Source: DAOUMF01 sp034408935
GTDB lineage: Bacteria > Chloroflexota > Dehalococcoidia > SM23-28-2 > RBG-16-64-32
Assembly (NCBI GenBank): GCA_034408935.1
Contig: DAOUMV010000013.1
Location: 1 to 64,000, forward strand
Length of the DNA stretch: 64,000 nucleotides
Reading direction: 5' to 3'
Both the position numbers and the translations under genes were made by a program. The notes under the pieces are model-generated. The model saw nothing but the letters and a program-made list of their open reading frames with translations, made no database searches and was not told where the DNA came from. This document shows, one piece after another, positions 1-11,247 of this stretch (positions are counted from its first letter, which is position 1; each line of letters begins with the position of its first letter).

Positions 1-400
<400 letters not shown>

Positions 401-452
401 CCAGCCCATTACCCCCACAAAATGTCTCTGGACACTCTCTGTTCGTTCCCGT

Positions 453-527
453 CGCGGGGTGGAGCAGCGGCAGCTCGCCGGGCTCATAACCCGGAGGTCG
501 TGGGTTCGAGTCCCACCCCCGCTACCA
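453..527 (+). tRNA. initiator tRNA-fMet (CAT), CCA encoded
   Basis: The sequence folds as a complete tRNA with CAT anticodon and an encoded CCA end. Two initiator hallmarks are visible: position 1 (C) does not pair with position 72 (T), and the anticodon stem carries three consecutive G:C pairs (GGG/CCC around CTCATAA). It lies in the spacer between 23S and 5S rRNA, so it should be released from the rRNA precursor. Confidence 0.95.
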
Positions 528-599
528 ACTGCAGATACGGTGGGAGGATGGAGGTCTGACATCTCCAGCCTCCCACCTCTCAAGCAGGCAAAGTCAGGG

Positions 600-720
600 T
601 CCCTGGTGGCTAGAGCGAGGTGGAACCACCCGTTCCCATCTCGAACACGGAAGTGAAACGCCTCAGCGCTGACGATACTGCCCGGGCAACCGGGTGTGGA
701 AAATAGGCCGCTGCCAGGGG
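600..720 (+). rRNA. rrf: 5S ribosomal RNA
   Basis: Terminal helix 1 is formed by CCCTGG near 601 and CCAGGG near 719. The conserved core CCCATCTCGAACACGGAAGTGAAA is recognisable at about 635-658, and the loop E region ATACTGCCCGGGCAACCGGGTG follows. The gene closes the rRNA transcript about 200 bases after 23S, with the initiator tRNA in between. Ends are set by the terminal helix and are accurate to a few bases. Confidence 0.95.
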
Positions 721-734
721 CCTTTCTCTTTTTC
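705..734 (+). terminator. probable intrinsic terminator of the rRNA operon
   Basis: AGGCC at 705-709 can pair with GGCCT at 719-723, followed by the T-rich run TTCTCTTTTT. The stem overlaps the 3' strand of 5S helix 1, so it would compete with 5S folding. The T-run is the main evidence. Confidence 0.5.
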
Positions 735-843
735 CCACCTCCACCCTATACTTCCCGGGCACGACTGACCCGCCGGCGACCTCACCGCATCAGGGTTCAC
801 CTATCTTCCACCCACCGTCTATGCGCTGCCTAGCGTCCTGTCA

Positions 844-898
844 TATAATGAAGCCGAGGCTGCCCCTTCGTAGCCTCAACCCATACTCACCTGGAGGT
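844..898 (+). promoter_or_regulatory. -10 box and Shine-Dalgarno for the S1-domain gene
   Basis: A perfect TATAAT lies at 844-849. No convincing -35 is seen 16-18 bases upstream. A GGAGGT Shine-Dalgarno at 893-898 is 7 bases before a TTG codon at 906 and fixes that codon as the start. Confidence 0.5.
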
Positions 899-905
899 AC
901 TGCTC

Positions 906-2744
906 TTGACATCCGAACGCCCAGAGGGAGGGACGCCGCCCACAGACGAGCCCCAGTCCATGGCGGCCCTCTTGGAGGAGGAAGCGGCCACTCCTTACAC
1001 ACAGCTCCGCCGCGGGGACATCTTGGAGGGGGTCGTCGTCGGCACCGATCGCGACGGTATCCTGGTCGACATCGGCGCTAAATCCGAGGGCGTCATACCC
1101 CCCAACGAGATGCGGTGCCTCCAGCCGGAGGGCGCATCCCGCATGGAGGTGGGCGAAAAGGCGCTTGTCTTTGTCCTCCAACCGGAGTCTCCGGACGGCC
1201 AGATCATCCTCTCCCTTGACCGCGCCCGCGGTGAGCAGGGCTGGCGCATCCTTCAGGAGCACTTCGAACAGAACGAGGCGTTTGAGGGCTACGTCACCGG
1301 CAGCAACAAGGGCGGCCTCCTTGTCAACGTGGAGGGGGTCAACGCCTTCGTTCCCCTTTCGCAGATCGCCAGCGGCCGCCCGGAGCGCGGCTCCCCAGAG
1401 GTCACCGAGAAGGCCCTGGCGGAATGGGTAGGACGTACTCTGACCGTCAAGGTCATCGAGCTGAACCGCCGCCGCAACCGCGCCATCGTTTCCGAGCGGG
1501 CAGCGATGCAGGAGAAGCGCGCCGCCGAGAAGGAACGCCTCCTCCAGGAACTCAACGAAGGCGAGATCCGCACCGGTCGCATAGCGAGCATCCGCGACTT
1601 CGGCATCTTCGTGGACGTAGGTGGTGCGGATGGCCTAGTCCACCTCTCAGAGCTCTCTTGGGAGCGCACGCCCAAGTCCCCTCACGAATTCTTCAAGGTG
1701 GGCGAAGAGGTGGAAGTCTACGTGCTCAAGATCGATCAGGAGAACAAGAAGATCGCCCTCAGCCTGCGGCGCGCCCAACCCGAGCGCTGGGAGGAGATCG
1801 TCTCCGACTTCCGTGAAGGGCAGATCGTTGCCAGCCAGGTGACCAAGCTTGCCCCCTTCGGCGCCTTCGCCCGCTTGGAGGGCCCCATTGAGGGGCTCAT
1901 TCACATCTCGGAGCTCGTCGACCGTCGCATCAATCACCCCCGAGAGGTCGTCGACGAAGGCGACGTAGTGCCCGTGAAGATCGTCCGCATAGAGCATGAC
2001 CGCCATCGCCTCGGCCTCTCTCTGCGCCAGGCACGCGACAAGGCGGAGGAGGACGGCTGGGTGTTTAACAACGACAGCGGCGGCGTGGTCTCGGCCCCGC
2101 CTGAGGCACTAGCCAAGCTCGGCGTGGAGGCGCCTGTGAAGCCAGAAGCGGAGTCGGCGGAGGCTACGGAGGCTGAGGCCGAAGAGCCCGAGCCTGGGCC
2201 TCTGGCGGCGGCCTTCGCTGAGGCCGAGGCCCCGGAGGCAGAAGCTGAGGAGCCCGAGGCCAGCGAAACGGAGGCCCCCGAGGCTGCCGCGGAAGAGGAG
2301 CCCACCGAGGCCGAAGAGGAAGCCGAGGCTCCGGAGGCGGAAGCCGAGGAGCCCGAGGCCGCCGAAGCCGAGGCCCCCGAGGCTGCCGCAGAAGAGGAGC
2401 CCGCCGAGGCGGAAGAGACAGCCGAGGCTCCGGAGGCCGAAGCCGAAGAGCCTGAGGCCGCCGAGCCCGAGGCCGTGGAAGAGGAGGCCCCCGAGGCTGC
2501 CACCGAAGAGGAGCCCGCCGAGGCCGAAGAGGAAGCCAAAGAATCTGAAGCCGGTGAGGTAGAGACGACGGAAACGGTGGAGGAAGGAGTCGAGACCACC
2601 GGCGAAACCGAAGATGAAGAGGAACCGCCTGTAACGGAAAGCGTCTCGGATGCGTTGAACATGGAGGAGGATCGCCCACCCTCTGAGTCCGAGTCGACAC
2701 CCGATGAGGGCTCTGCGCCTGAGAAAGATGAGGCGAGCGGTTAG
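906..2744 (+). CDS. rpsA: S1 RNA-binding domain protein (ribosomal protein S1-like) with long acidic tail
   Basis: A ribosomal protein S1-type protein of 612 residues that binds mRNA at the small ribosomal subunit. Four S1 (OB-fold) repeats are visible at about residues 34-105, 122-195, 217-287 and 304-373; the third (with FGIFVDVG and GLVHLSELSW) is the most canonical. After residue 390 comes an acidic tail of Glu/Ala/Pro with near-identical 33-38 residue units, absent from E. coli S1. The start is TTG, chosen because GGAGGT sits 7 bases upstream and the first S1 domain follows. clpC begins 22 bases after the stop, so the two may be cotranscribed. Four domains rather than six is common outside Proteobacteria. 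Confidence 0.9.
   Translation: MTSERPEGGTPPTDEPQSMAALLEEEAATPYTQLRRGDILEGVVVGTDRDGILVDIGAKSEGVIPPNEMRCLQPEGASRMEVGEKALVFVLQPESPDGQIILSLDRARGEQGWRILQEHFEQNEAFEGYVTGSNKGGLLVNVEGVNAFVPLSQIASGRPERGSPEVTEKALAEWVGRTLTVKVIELNRRRNRAIVSERAAMQEKRAAEKERLLQELNEGEIRTGRIASIRDFGIFVDVGGADGLVHLSELSWERTPKSPHEFFKVGEEVEVYVLKIDQENKKIALSLRRAQPERWEEIVSDFREGQIVASQVTKLAPFGAFARLEGPIEGLIHISELVDRRINHPREVVDEGDVVPVKIVRIEHDRHRLGLSLRQARDKAEEDGWVFNNDSGGVVSAPPEALAKLGVEAPVKPEAESAEATEAEAEEPEPGPLAAAFAEAEAPEAEAEEPEASETEAPEAAAEEEPTEAEEEAEAPEAEAEEPEAAEAEAPEAAAEEEPAEAEETAEAPEAEAEEPEAAEPEAVEEEAPEAATEEEPAEAEEEAKESEAGEVETTETVEEGVETTGETEDEEEPPVTESVSDALNMEEDRPPSESESTPDEGSAPEKDEASG
2226..2537 (+). repeat. tandem coding repeats in the S1 acidic tail
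   Basis: Three consecutive in-frame units begin at 2226, 2325 and 2424, each starting EAPEAEAEEPEA. The first two are 99 bp, the third 114 bp. They encode an almost purely Glu/Ala/Pro segment. Such GC-rich, purine-heavy repeats are prone to length change by slippage or recombination. Confidence 0.85.
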
Positions 2745-2766
2745 GCGTTAGGCTGGAGCACGAGTT

Positions 2767-5229
<2,463 letters not shown>

Positions 5230-5252
5230 CGCTACCGTAGCCGAAATGCCAG

Positions 5253-5285
5253 GGGGCCGCCCGCGAGGGCGGCCCCGTCTGTTTC
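5253..5285 (+). terminator. intrinsic terminator after clpC
   Basis: A perfect 10-bp stem GGGGCCGCCC / GGGCGGCCCC with a GCGA tetraloop (5253-5276) is followed by GTCTGTTT. Confidence 0.75.
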
Positions 5286-5300
5286 CCGCCCTCCAGCCGG

Positions 5301-5329
5301 TTGGCGTCCCGCGGGCCGTCTGTCATAAT
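5301..5329 (+). promoter_or_regulatory. radA promoter, start codon 12 bases after the -10
   Basis: TTGGCG (5301-5306), a 17-base spacer and CATAAT (5324-5329) form a good sigma-70-type promoter. The radA ATG is at 5342 with no Shine-Dalgarno, so the predicted 5' leader is only about five bases. Confidence 0.6.
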
Positions 5330-5341
5330 GGCCGCGAGCTC

Positions 5342-6700
5342 ATGACCACCGCCCGCAAACCCTCGCGCACCGTCTTCGCCTGCCAGGAGTGCGGCTACGA
5401 GACCCCCAAGTGGCTGGGCCGCTGTCCCGACTGCTCCTCCTGGAACACCTTCGTTGAGAGGGTCGCCAGCGAGGCGCCGAGATCCGCGGGGCCATCTCCT
5501 CCACCCGTGGAACTCTCCAGCCTGTCGCACGAGGACGAGCCGCGGCTGGCCCTTGGCCTGCCGGAGTTTGATCGCGTGCTCGGCGGGGGAATCGTGCCCG
5601 GCTCCCTCGCTCTCATCGGCGGCGACCCCGGCATCGGCAAGTCCACCCTCCTCCTCCAGGTAGCATCCCTCGCTGCGGCCGAACGTCCGGTTCTCTACCT
5701 CTCCGGCGAAGAGTCGGCACGGCAGATCAAGCTGCGGGCCGGCCGCCTCGGCCTGGCCGGCGAGGGGCTGTTCGTGCTCACGGAGACGAACCTGGACGCC
5801 GCCCTCCGCGAGGTGGAGCCCCTCTCGCCGGGTCTGCTCATCGTCGACTCCATCCAGACGGTGTACACGGAGGCGGCGCCGCAGGCCCCGGGCAGCATCG
5901 TCCAGCTCCGCCAGTCCACCATGGACCTGATGCGCTGGGCCAAGGGGACCGGCGTGCCCACCTTCATCGTCGGGCACGTCACCAAGGAGGGCGACATCGC
6001 CGGGCCACGCCTCCTGGAGCACATCGTGGACGTGGTGCTGTACCTCGAGGGCGAACGGTTCAGCAGCTACCGACTGCTGCGGTCGGTGAAGAACCGCTTC
6101 GGCTCCATCGACGAGGTGGGTGTGTTCGAGATGACCGGCCAGGGGCTGGCCGGCGTGGAGAACCCCTCCCAGGCGTTCATCGCCGAGCGCGCGAGCGGCG
6201 CAGTAGGCTCGGTAGTGGTGCCCACGCTGGAGGGCAGCCGGCCCCTTCTGGTGGAGGTGCAGGCGCTGACCAGCCCCACCGCCATGCCCACACCCCGCCG
6301 CACCGCGAATGGTCTCGACCTCAGCCGCCTTCTGCTCGTGGCCGCCGTCCTCACCCGCCGCGTGGGCCTTTCCCTGGCCGGACAGGACGTCATCGCCTCC
6401 GTTGTGGGCGGTCTGCGTGTGCACGAGCCGGCGGCCGACCTGGGCCTGGCGCTGGCCATCGTGTCCAGCCACCGCGACAAGCCCGTCCCGCCCGACGTGG
6501 CGGCCCTGGGTGAGGTGGGCCTCTCCGGCGAGCTCCGCTCGGTGTCCCAGCTCGAGCGGCGGCTCCTGGAGGCGGAGCGCCTGGGCTTCCACCGCTGTCT
6601 GCTGCCCGAGTCAGCGCTATCACGCGCCAAGCCGAAGACGAAGCTGGAGCTGCTTCCCGCCGCCACCCTGCGGGAGGCGATCAAGGAAGCGCTATCGTAA
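5342..6700 (+). CDS. radA: DNA repair protein RadA
   Basis: A RecA-like branch-migration ATPase of 452 residues acting in recombinational repair. The N-terminal C4 zinc finger is formed by Cys14, Cys17, Cys28 and Cys31. Walker A GGDPGIGKST is at residues 93-102 and the RadA-specific KNRFG motif at 250-254. A Lon-protease-like C-terminal domain without the catalytic dyad follows. An in-frame upstream codon at 5246 would add about 32 residues overlapping the clpC terminator and the promoter, so the ATG at 5342, just before the zinc finger, is preferred. Length matches the family. Confidence 0.96.
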   Translation: MTTARKPSRTVFACQECGYETPKWLGRCPDCSSWNTFVERVASEAPRSAGPSPPPVELSSLSHEDEPRLALGLPEFDRVLGGGIVPGSLALIGGDPGIGKSTLLLQVASLAAAERPVLYLSGEESARQIKLRAGRLGLAGEGLFVLTETNLDAALREVEPLSPGLLIVDSIQTVYTEAAPQAPGSIVQLRQSTMDLMRWAKGTGVPTFIVGHVTKEGDIAGPRLLEHIVDVVLYLEGERFSSYRLLRSVKNRFGSIDEVGVFEMTGQGLAGVENPSQAFIAERASGAVGSVVVPTLEGSRPLLVEVQALTSPTAMPTPRRTANGLDLSRLLLVAAVLTRRVGLSLAGQDVIASVVGGLRVHEPAADLGLALAIVSSHRDKPVPPDVAALGEVGLSGELRSVSQLERRLLEAERLGFHRCLLPESALSRAKPKTKLELLPAATLREAIKEALS

Positions 6701-6763
6701 TGGAGCCGCTGCCGCAGGCGTCAAGGAACCACCCCGCAACAGGTACAGCGAGGAGGCTGAACC

Positions 6764-7183
6764 ATGGATGAGATGTCCCGCCAGATCGTCAAGCAGGTCA
6801 TCGGCATCACCGACGAAGACCTGGAGAAGCTATCTCCCGGCCAGAAGAAGCTGCTGACCGACCTTCCCGACAAGATGAAGTGGAAGGTCGTCGTGGAGGT
6901 CACTGACTCCGTCTACTGCTTCGCCGGCCTCAAGCCGGGCGACAAGTTCGTCATCAACTACCCCGTCCTGAACGTCGCCGAGAGCACCGCTCGCCCGTGC
7001 ATTGCGGCCCTTTGGTCGGTGTGGAACCACATTGGCAGCATTGCTGACCGGGTGGCCGAGGGTCTCGACCCCAACGATTCCATCCTCGCCGGCCAGCAGA
7101 TCCCTTGTCCGGACGTGGGCCTAGAGCACGGTGGGCTTGGCAAGGTCGGGTTCAGAGTGTATGCAGAAAGGGCGTCTGACTAG
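6764..7183 (+). CDS. conserved hypothetical protein, TIGR04076-like
   Basis: A soluble protein of 139 residues without signal peptide or membrane segment. The middle (VVVEVTDS, then LKPGDKFVI) and the spaced cysteines (PCIAAL and IPCPDVG) resemble the small TIGR04076 family of unknown function; this is recognition by eye, not a search. An AGGAGG Shine-Dalgarno lies about 8 bases before the ATG. It starts 63 bases after radA and is followed by another small cytosolic protein in the same direction. Confidence 0.7.
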   Translation: MDEMSRQIVKQVIGITDEDLEKLSPGQKKLLTDLPDKMKWKVVVEVTDSVYCFAGLKPGDKFVINYPVLNVAESTARPCIAALWSVWNHIGSIADRVAEGLDPNDSILAGQQIPCPDVGLEHGGLGKVGFRVYAERASD

Positions 7184-7225
7184 CGACCACAGCCCGCTGT
7201 CGGGCATGAGCGAGGCAACTGAGCG

Positions 7226-7654
7226 ATGCGCCAATTACCGGACGCCGTCAAGGAGTTCGTAGCCGCCGCTCGCGTCTGCCGCATCGCCAGCGTGCGACCC
7301 GACGGAGAGCCGCACGCGATCCCCGTTTGCCCCGTGTTCGACGGCGAGTCCACGGTGTACGTGGACATCGGCAAGCGCTACACAACCGCCGAGGCCCTAC
7401 AGGCCGACCCCCGCATCGCCGTCCTCATCGATGAGTACGACGACAACTGGGCCCGCCTGAAGGGCGTTCTCCTGCGCTGCCGCGTCGAGGAGGCGATAGG
7501 CGAGGAGCGGGACCGCGCCTGGGAGATGATCCGGGAGAAGTTCCCTCAGTACAAGCCGATAGGCTGGAAGCCGCGTCTGACCCTGGCCCTGCGCATCTAC
7601 GACTGGCGCCAGTGGGGCGTTACCGCCCCACTACGCTTAAGGGAAGCGGTGTAG
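7226..7654 (+). CDS. PPOX-class flavin/F420-binding oxidoreductase-like protein
   Basis: A split-barrel protein of 142 residues of the pyridoxamine 5'-phosphate oxidase superfamily. The N-terminal CRIASVRPDGEPHAIPV strand pair and the VYVDIGKRYTTAEALQADPRIAVLID stretch are typical of TIGR03668-type PPOX proteins, many of which use F420 or flavin. The pattern alone cannot give the substrate or cofactor. It is convergent with rodA, with only 15 bases between stops. Confidence 0.8.
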   Translation: MRQLPDAVKEFVAAARVCRIASVRPDGEPHAIPVCPVFDGESTVYVDIGKRYTTAEALQADPRIAVLIDEYDDNWARLKGVLLRCRVEEAIGEERDRAWEMIREKFPQYKPIGWKPRLTLALRIYDWRQWGVTAPLRLREAV

Positions 7655-7669
7655 GCGAGGCTGGCGGGA

Positions 7670-8785
7670 CTAGAATTCGATCTGCCGGTGGCGTAAGAGC
7701 ACGCTCTGGAGCAGCCCCAGGGCCACGAACAGCGTGATCAGGGAGCTGCCCCCCTGACTGATGAACGGCAGGGGCAGGCCCGTCACCGGCAGCAGCCGGA
7801 TGTTCACCGCGATGTTGACGAACACCTGGAACAGGATCATGATGGCGATGCCGGTGGCCAGCAGCCGCCCGAACTGGTCGCGGGCCAGAGTGGCCACCCG
7901 GATCGCCCGGAACAGCAGGGCCGCGAACAGGGCCAGCAGGACCAGCGCCCCGATGAACCCGAGTTCCTCGCCCAGCACGCTGAAGATGTAGTCCGTCGTC
8001 GGAGTCTGCAGGAAGTCCAGTTGCGTCTGGCTGCCCTCGGTCAGCCCCTTGCCGAATATGCCGCCGGACCCGACGCTGATCTCCGCCTGGAGGATGTTGA
8101 AGCCCCCGCCCAGGGGGTCCGAATTGGGGTTGAAGAACAGCGCGATGCGCTCCCGCTGGTAGTCACCCAGCACCGCCAGGGTAGCGAACGGTATCGCCGC
8201 CAGCAGGAAGCCCGCCAACATCAGGACGTGCTGTGCCCGTGCCCCCGCCACCAGCACCATCCCCACCCAGACGGCGCCGAAGATGATGGCCGTGCCCATG
8301 TCCGGCTCCGCCATCACCAGCGCCGCCGGCAGGGCCGCCGCCGCCAGCGAGGTCAAGAACACCCGCACGCGCGTAATCTGCGTCTGGCGGTCGGCCAGGT
8401 AGCGGGCCAGCGCGATGATGGTGAGCAGCTTGGCCACCTCCGAGGCCTGTATCTGAGTCCCACCTATTGTGATCCACCGCCGTGAGCCGAAGGCGCTTTC
8501 GCCCAGGAACAGCGCCGCGATCAGGATGAGGATCGCCAATGCGTACAGCGCCGGGGCCATCTGCCCGAACATCCGGTAGTCCATCCAGGCGACAACCGCC
8601 ATCACCGCCAGCCCGAACAGGGCGAACATCGCCTGCTTGGCCACCGGGTGGCTAAGGCCGGCGATACCGTCCGGGTAGGCCGTCAGCGAGGCGCTGTAGA
8701 TGAGAAGGGCGCCGTAGGCTACCAGCGCCGCCGCCAGCAGCAGCAGCGCGTAGTCGAAGTGGCGTGTGACGCGGCGGACCTCCAC
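7670..8785 (-). CDS. rodA: rod-shape-determining protein RodA (SEDS glycosyltransferase)
   Basis: An integral membrane peptidoglycan polymerase of 371 residues with about ten hydrophobic helices. SEDS signatures include GEELGFIGALVLLALF and the periplasmic FISQGGSSL near the C-terminus. Its GTG start shares one base with the TAG stop of the PBP2 gene (TAGTG), so the two are translationally coupled. RodA polymerises glycan strands that its partner PBP2 crosslinks during elongation under MreB control. Confidence 0.95.
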   Translation of the reverse strand: MEVRRVTRHFDYALLLLAAALVAYGALLIYSASLTAYPDGIAGLSHPVAKQAMFALFGLAVMAVVAWMDYRMFGQMAPALYALAILILIAALFLGESAFGSRRWITIGGTQIQASEVAKLLTIIALARYLADRQTQITRVRVFLTSLAAAALPAALVMAEPDMGTAIIFGAVWVGMVLVAGARAQHVLMLAGFLLAAIPFATLAVLGDYQRERIALFFNPNSDPLGGGFNILQAEISVGSGGIFGKGLTEGSQTQLDFLQTPTTDYIFSVLGEELGFIGALVLLALFAALLFRAIRVATLARDQFGRLLATGIAIMILFQVFVNIAVNIRLLPVTGLPLPFISQGGSSLITLFVALGLLQSVLLRHRQIEF

Positions 8786-10722
8786 TATTGCCCCTCCTCT
8801 AGCCCTTCGTCCGCCGCTGGCGGATTCAGGGCAGGCTCCTGAGCGAGCTGGGGACCGTGGAAGTAGTAGTCCAGGATAGCGCTGGCTGCCGGGGCCGCGT
8901 CGCTGCCACCGCCCCCCCGCTCGAAGAACACCACCACGGCGACTTCCGGCTCGTCGTATGGCGCGAAGCCCACGAACCAGCCGTGCGTCTCGTGGGAGCC
9001 GTCCCAGGCGGCCGGGCCGAACTCCGCCGTTCCCGTCTTGCCGGCCACCTCGACCCCCTGCACAGCGGCGTCCTGGGCCACGCCCTGGGTCACCGACTGA
9101 CGCATCGCCTCCTTGACGATCTGTAGGTACTCCGGCTCTGCCGGTACCGTGCCGCGCACGCCCTGCTCAAACCGCTGGAGGACATTGCCATGGCCGTCTC
9201 GGACTTCCCGCACTAGGTGCGGCCTCAGCACCTTGCCCCCGTTCCCTATCGCCGACACAGCGGTGATGAGCTGGAGCGGCGTGACCGATAGGTATCCCTG
9301 GCCGATGCCGAAGTTGTATGTGTCGCCCACGAACCAGCTCTCACCCACGGCCTCCTCCTTCCACTGGGCATCCGGCACGAGGCCTGCCGACTCCCCCGGC
9401 AGGTCCACCCCCGTCGGCTCGCCCAGCCCGAAGGCGCGGGCGTAGCGGGCAAGCCGGGCCTCCCCCAGACCTACGAACCCCTCGTCGGCCTTGCCGCCAG
9501 CCAGGTAGTAGAAGTATACGTCGGAAGACATGGCGATGCCGCCGTAGAAGTCCAGGGTGCCCAGCGGTGCCCAGTCCTTGAACACGTACACCACGTTCGG
9601 GTCGTATTCGTTCTCCACCGTGATGTAGCCGCGGCTGGTGATGGTGGTGCCAGCGCTAGCGACTCCCTCCTGGAGGGCCGCCGCACCGACGATGGTCTTA
9701 AAGGTGCTGCCCGGCGCGTACCTCTCAGCGATGGCGTGGTTGACCAGGGGCTTGCCGGGAGCTTCCACCAGGGTGGCCAGATCCTGGTCGCTTATGGGGC
9801 CGGAGAAGATGTTGTTGTCGAAGTCCGGCACGGAGACCATCGCCAGGATCTCCCCGCTGCGGATGTCCATCACCACCGCCGCCGCGTTGTCGCCCTCGGC
9901 CGTGTACTGCTCTAGCGTCTCCTTCACTACCTTCTGGAGGTCAAGGTCTAAGGTGACCACTAGGTTAGACCCGTCCAAGGGCCGTCGCTCCGAGATCACC
10001 TTGAGCTCGCGACCCAGCGCGTCCACCTCCACCAGCTTCTTCCCGGGCCGGCCGCGAAGGACGGACTCGTAGGCGAGCTCCACTCCCGTCTTGCCGACGT
10101 GCTCCTGTATCTGATAGCCATCATCCTTCAGCTCCTCGTACTCGTCCTCCGACATGGGCCCTACGTAGCCCAGCATGTGGGAGAGGAGAGGCCCCGCAAG
10201 GTACTCCCGGGTGGGCTCCATGAGCAGCTTGAGGCCCGGCGTGACCGGCTCCAGCTCCCGCAGCACCAACGCCGTCTCCTCATCGACATCCGCCTTGATG
10301 ACCACGGGCTCAAACGGCCCCCTCTCCTCGATGCCAGCCTGCACCTTGCGCTCGACCTCCTCCGTCGGCACTCCGGTGACCCTCTCCAGTTGCTGGAACA
10401 CCCCCATCTCTCCCCGCTCCGGCAGGTCCCCCGGCACTACAGCCGCCGAGAATCGAGCGGCGTTGAGGACCAGAGGCTGGCCATCCTGGTCCAGGATGAG
10501 ACCACGCGCGGCCGGCATCTGGACTTCCCGCAGGACGTTGATCTCCGCCCGCCGGGCGTACTCGTCCCCCTGGATCACCTGTAGCCGCACCAGCTGGACA
10601 ATGAGAATGCCGAAGAGGAGGATGACCAGCGCCTGCAGCGCCGCGAAGACGGGGTGCCGGCGGCCCGGCGGCTCTCCCTTCCGCCGCTCTCGCTCTCGCT
10701 TCGGCACCAAGTAAGGGTCCAT
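8785..10722 (-). CDS. mrdA: penicillin-binding protein 2 (elongation transpeptidase)
   Basis: A class B PBP of 645 residues. One membrane anchor sits at about residues 27-49, followed by the PBP dimerisation domain and then a transpeptidase domain. The catalytic STFK is at Ser339-Lys342, the second motif SSD at 399-401 and KTGT at 562-565. It crosslinks peptidoglycan made by RodA, whose gene overlaps its stop codon. mreD lies 6 bases upstream, giving the classical mreBCD-mrdA-rodA order. Confidence 0.96.
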   Translation of the reverse strand: MDPYLVPKRERERRKGEPPGRRHPVFAALQALVILLFGILIVQLVRLQVIQGDEYARRAEINVLREVQMPAARGLILDQDGQPLVLNAARFSAAVVPGDLPERGEMGVFQQLERVTGVPTEEVERKVQAGIEERGPFEPVVIKADVDEETALVLRELEPVTPGLKLLMEPTREYLAGPLLSHMLGYVGPMSEDEYEELKDDGYQIQEHVGKTGVELAYESVLRGRPGKKLVEVDALGRELKVISERRPLDGSNLVVTLDLDLQKVVKETLEQYTAEGDNAAAVVMDIRSGEILAMVSVPDFDNNIFSGPISDQDLATLVEAPGKPLVNHAIAERYAPGSTFKTIVGAAALQEGVASAGTTITSRGYITVENEYDPNVVYVFKDWAPLGTLDFYGGIAMSSDVYFYYLAGGKADEGFVGLGEARLARYARAFGLGEPTGVDLPGESAGLVPDAQWKEEAVGESWFVGDTYNFGIGQGYLSVTPLQLITAVSAIGNGGKVLRPHLVREVRDGHGNVLQRFEQGVRGTVPAEPEYLQIVKEAMRQSVTQGVAQDAAVQGVEVAGKTGTAEFGPAAWDGSHETHGWFVGFAPYDEPEVAVVVFFERGGGGSDAAPAASAILDYYFHGPQLAQEPALNPPAADEGLEEGQ

Positions 10723-10728
10723 CGCCCT

Positions 10729-11247
10729 CTACAGCTCCACCGCCGAACCGACGCCGAAGCTCTCCACTCGAGGGCGCGGGCTCAGCCATCGCATCGGAAG
10801 ATATGCGATAACCGCGAACAGGGCGTTCACCAGCATGCCGGGCAAGGCGACCCGGAGCAGACCCGTCCCCCACGGGACATCATCGCCGACCACAGTTAGG
10901 ACGGTCATGCTGATCACGGTGTAGGCCAGGCTCGCCACCGCCACCACCACCAACGCTGGCAGGAAATCGCTCTCTACCGGCCGCACGTCGCGCAGCCCTG
11001 CCAGAAGCACGATGGGCGACAGGGCCAGCACGGAGGTGCCCACCGGGTCGCTCGTGGTGAGGTCACGCAGGAGCCCCGCCATCGGCACCACGATCATCGC
11101 CTCTCGCTGGCCGCGAATCATGGCCCAGCAGGCGACGAAGATCAGCACCGGGTCCGGTGTGACGCCCAGAACCCTCACGTAGGGAGCCACCGAGGCCGCC
11201 ACCACGGCGGCGCAGAACGCCCCGACGAAAGCGATTGGGTACTTCAC
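10729..11247 (-). CDS. mreD: rod-shape-determining protein MreD
   Basis: A very hydrophobic protein of 172 residues with about five membrane helices. MreD sequences diverge strongly, so the call rests on hydropathy, length and position: it overlaps mreC by 4 bases and precedes PBP2. It is thought to be a membrane part of the elongasome linking MreC to RodA-PBP2. Confidence 0.88.
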   Translation of the reverse strand: MKYPIAFVGAFCAAVVAASVAPYVRVLGVTPDPVLIFVACWAMIRGQREAMIVVPMAGLLRDLTTSDPVGTSVLALSPIVLLAGLRDVRPVESDFLPALVVVAVASLAYTVISMTVLTVVGDDVPWGTGLLRVALPGMLVNALFAVIAYLPMRWLSPRPRVESFGVGSAVEL

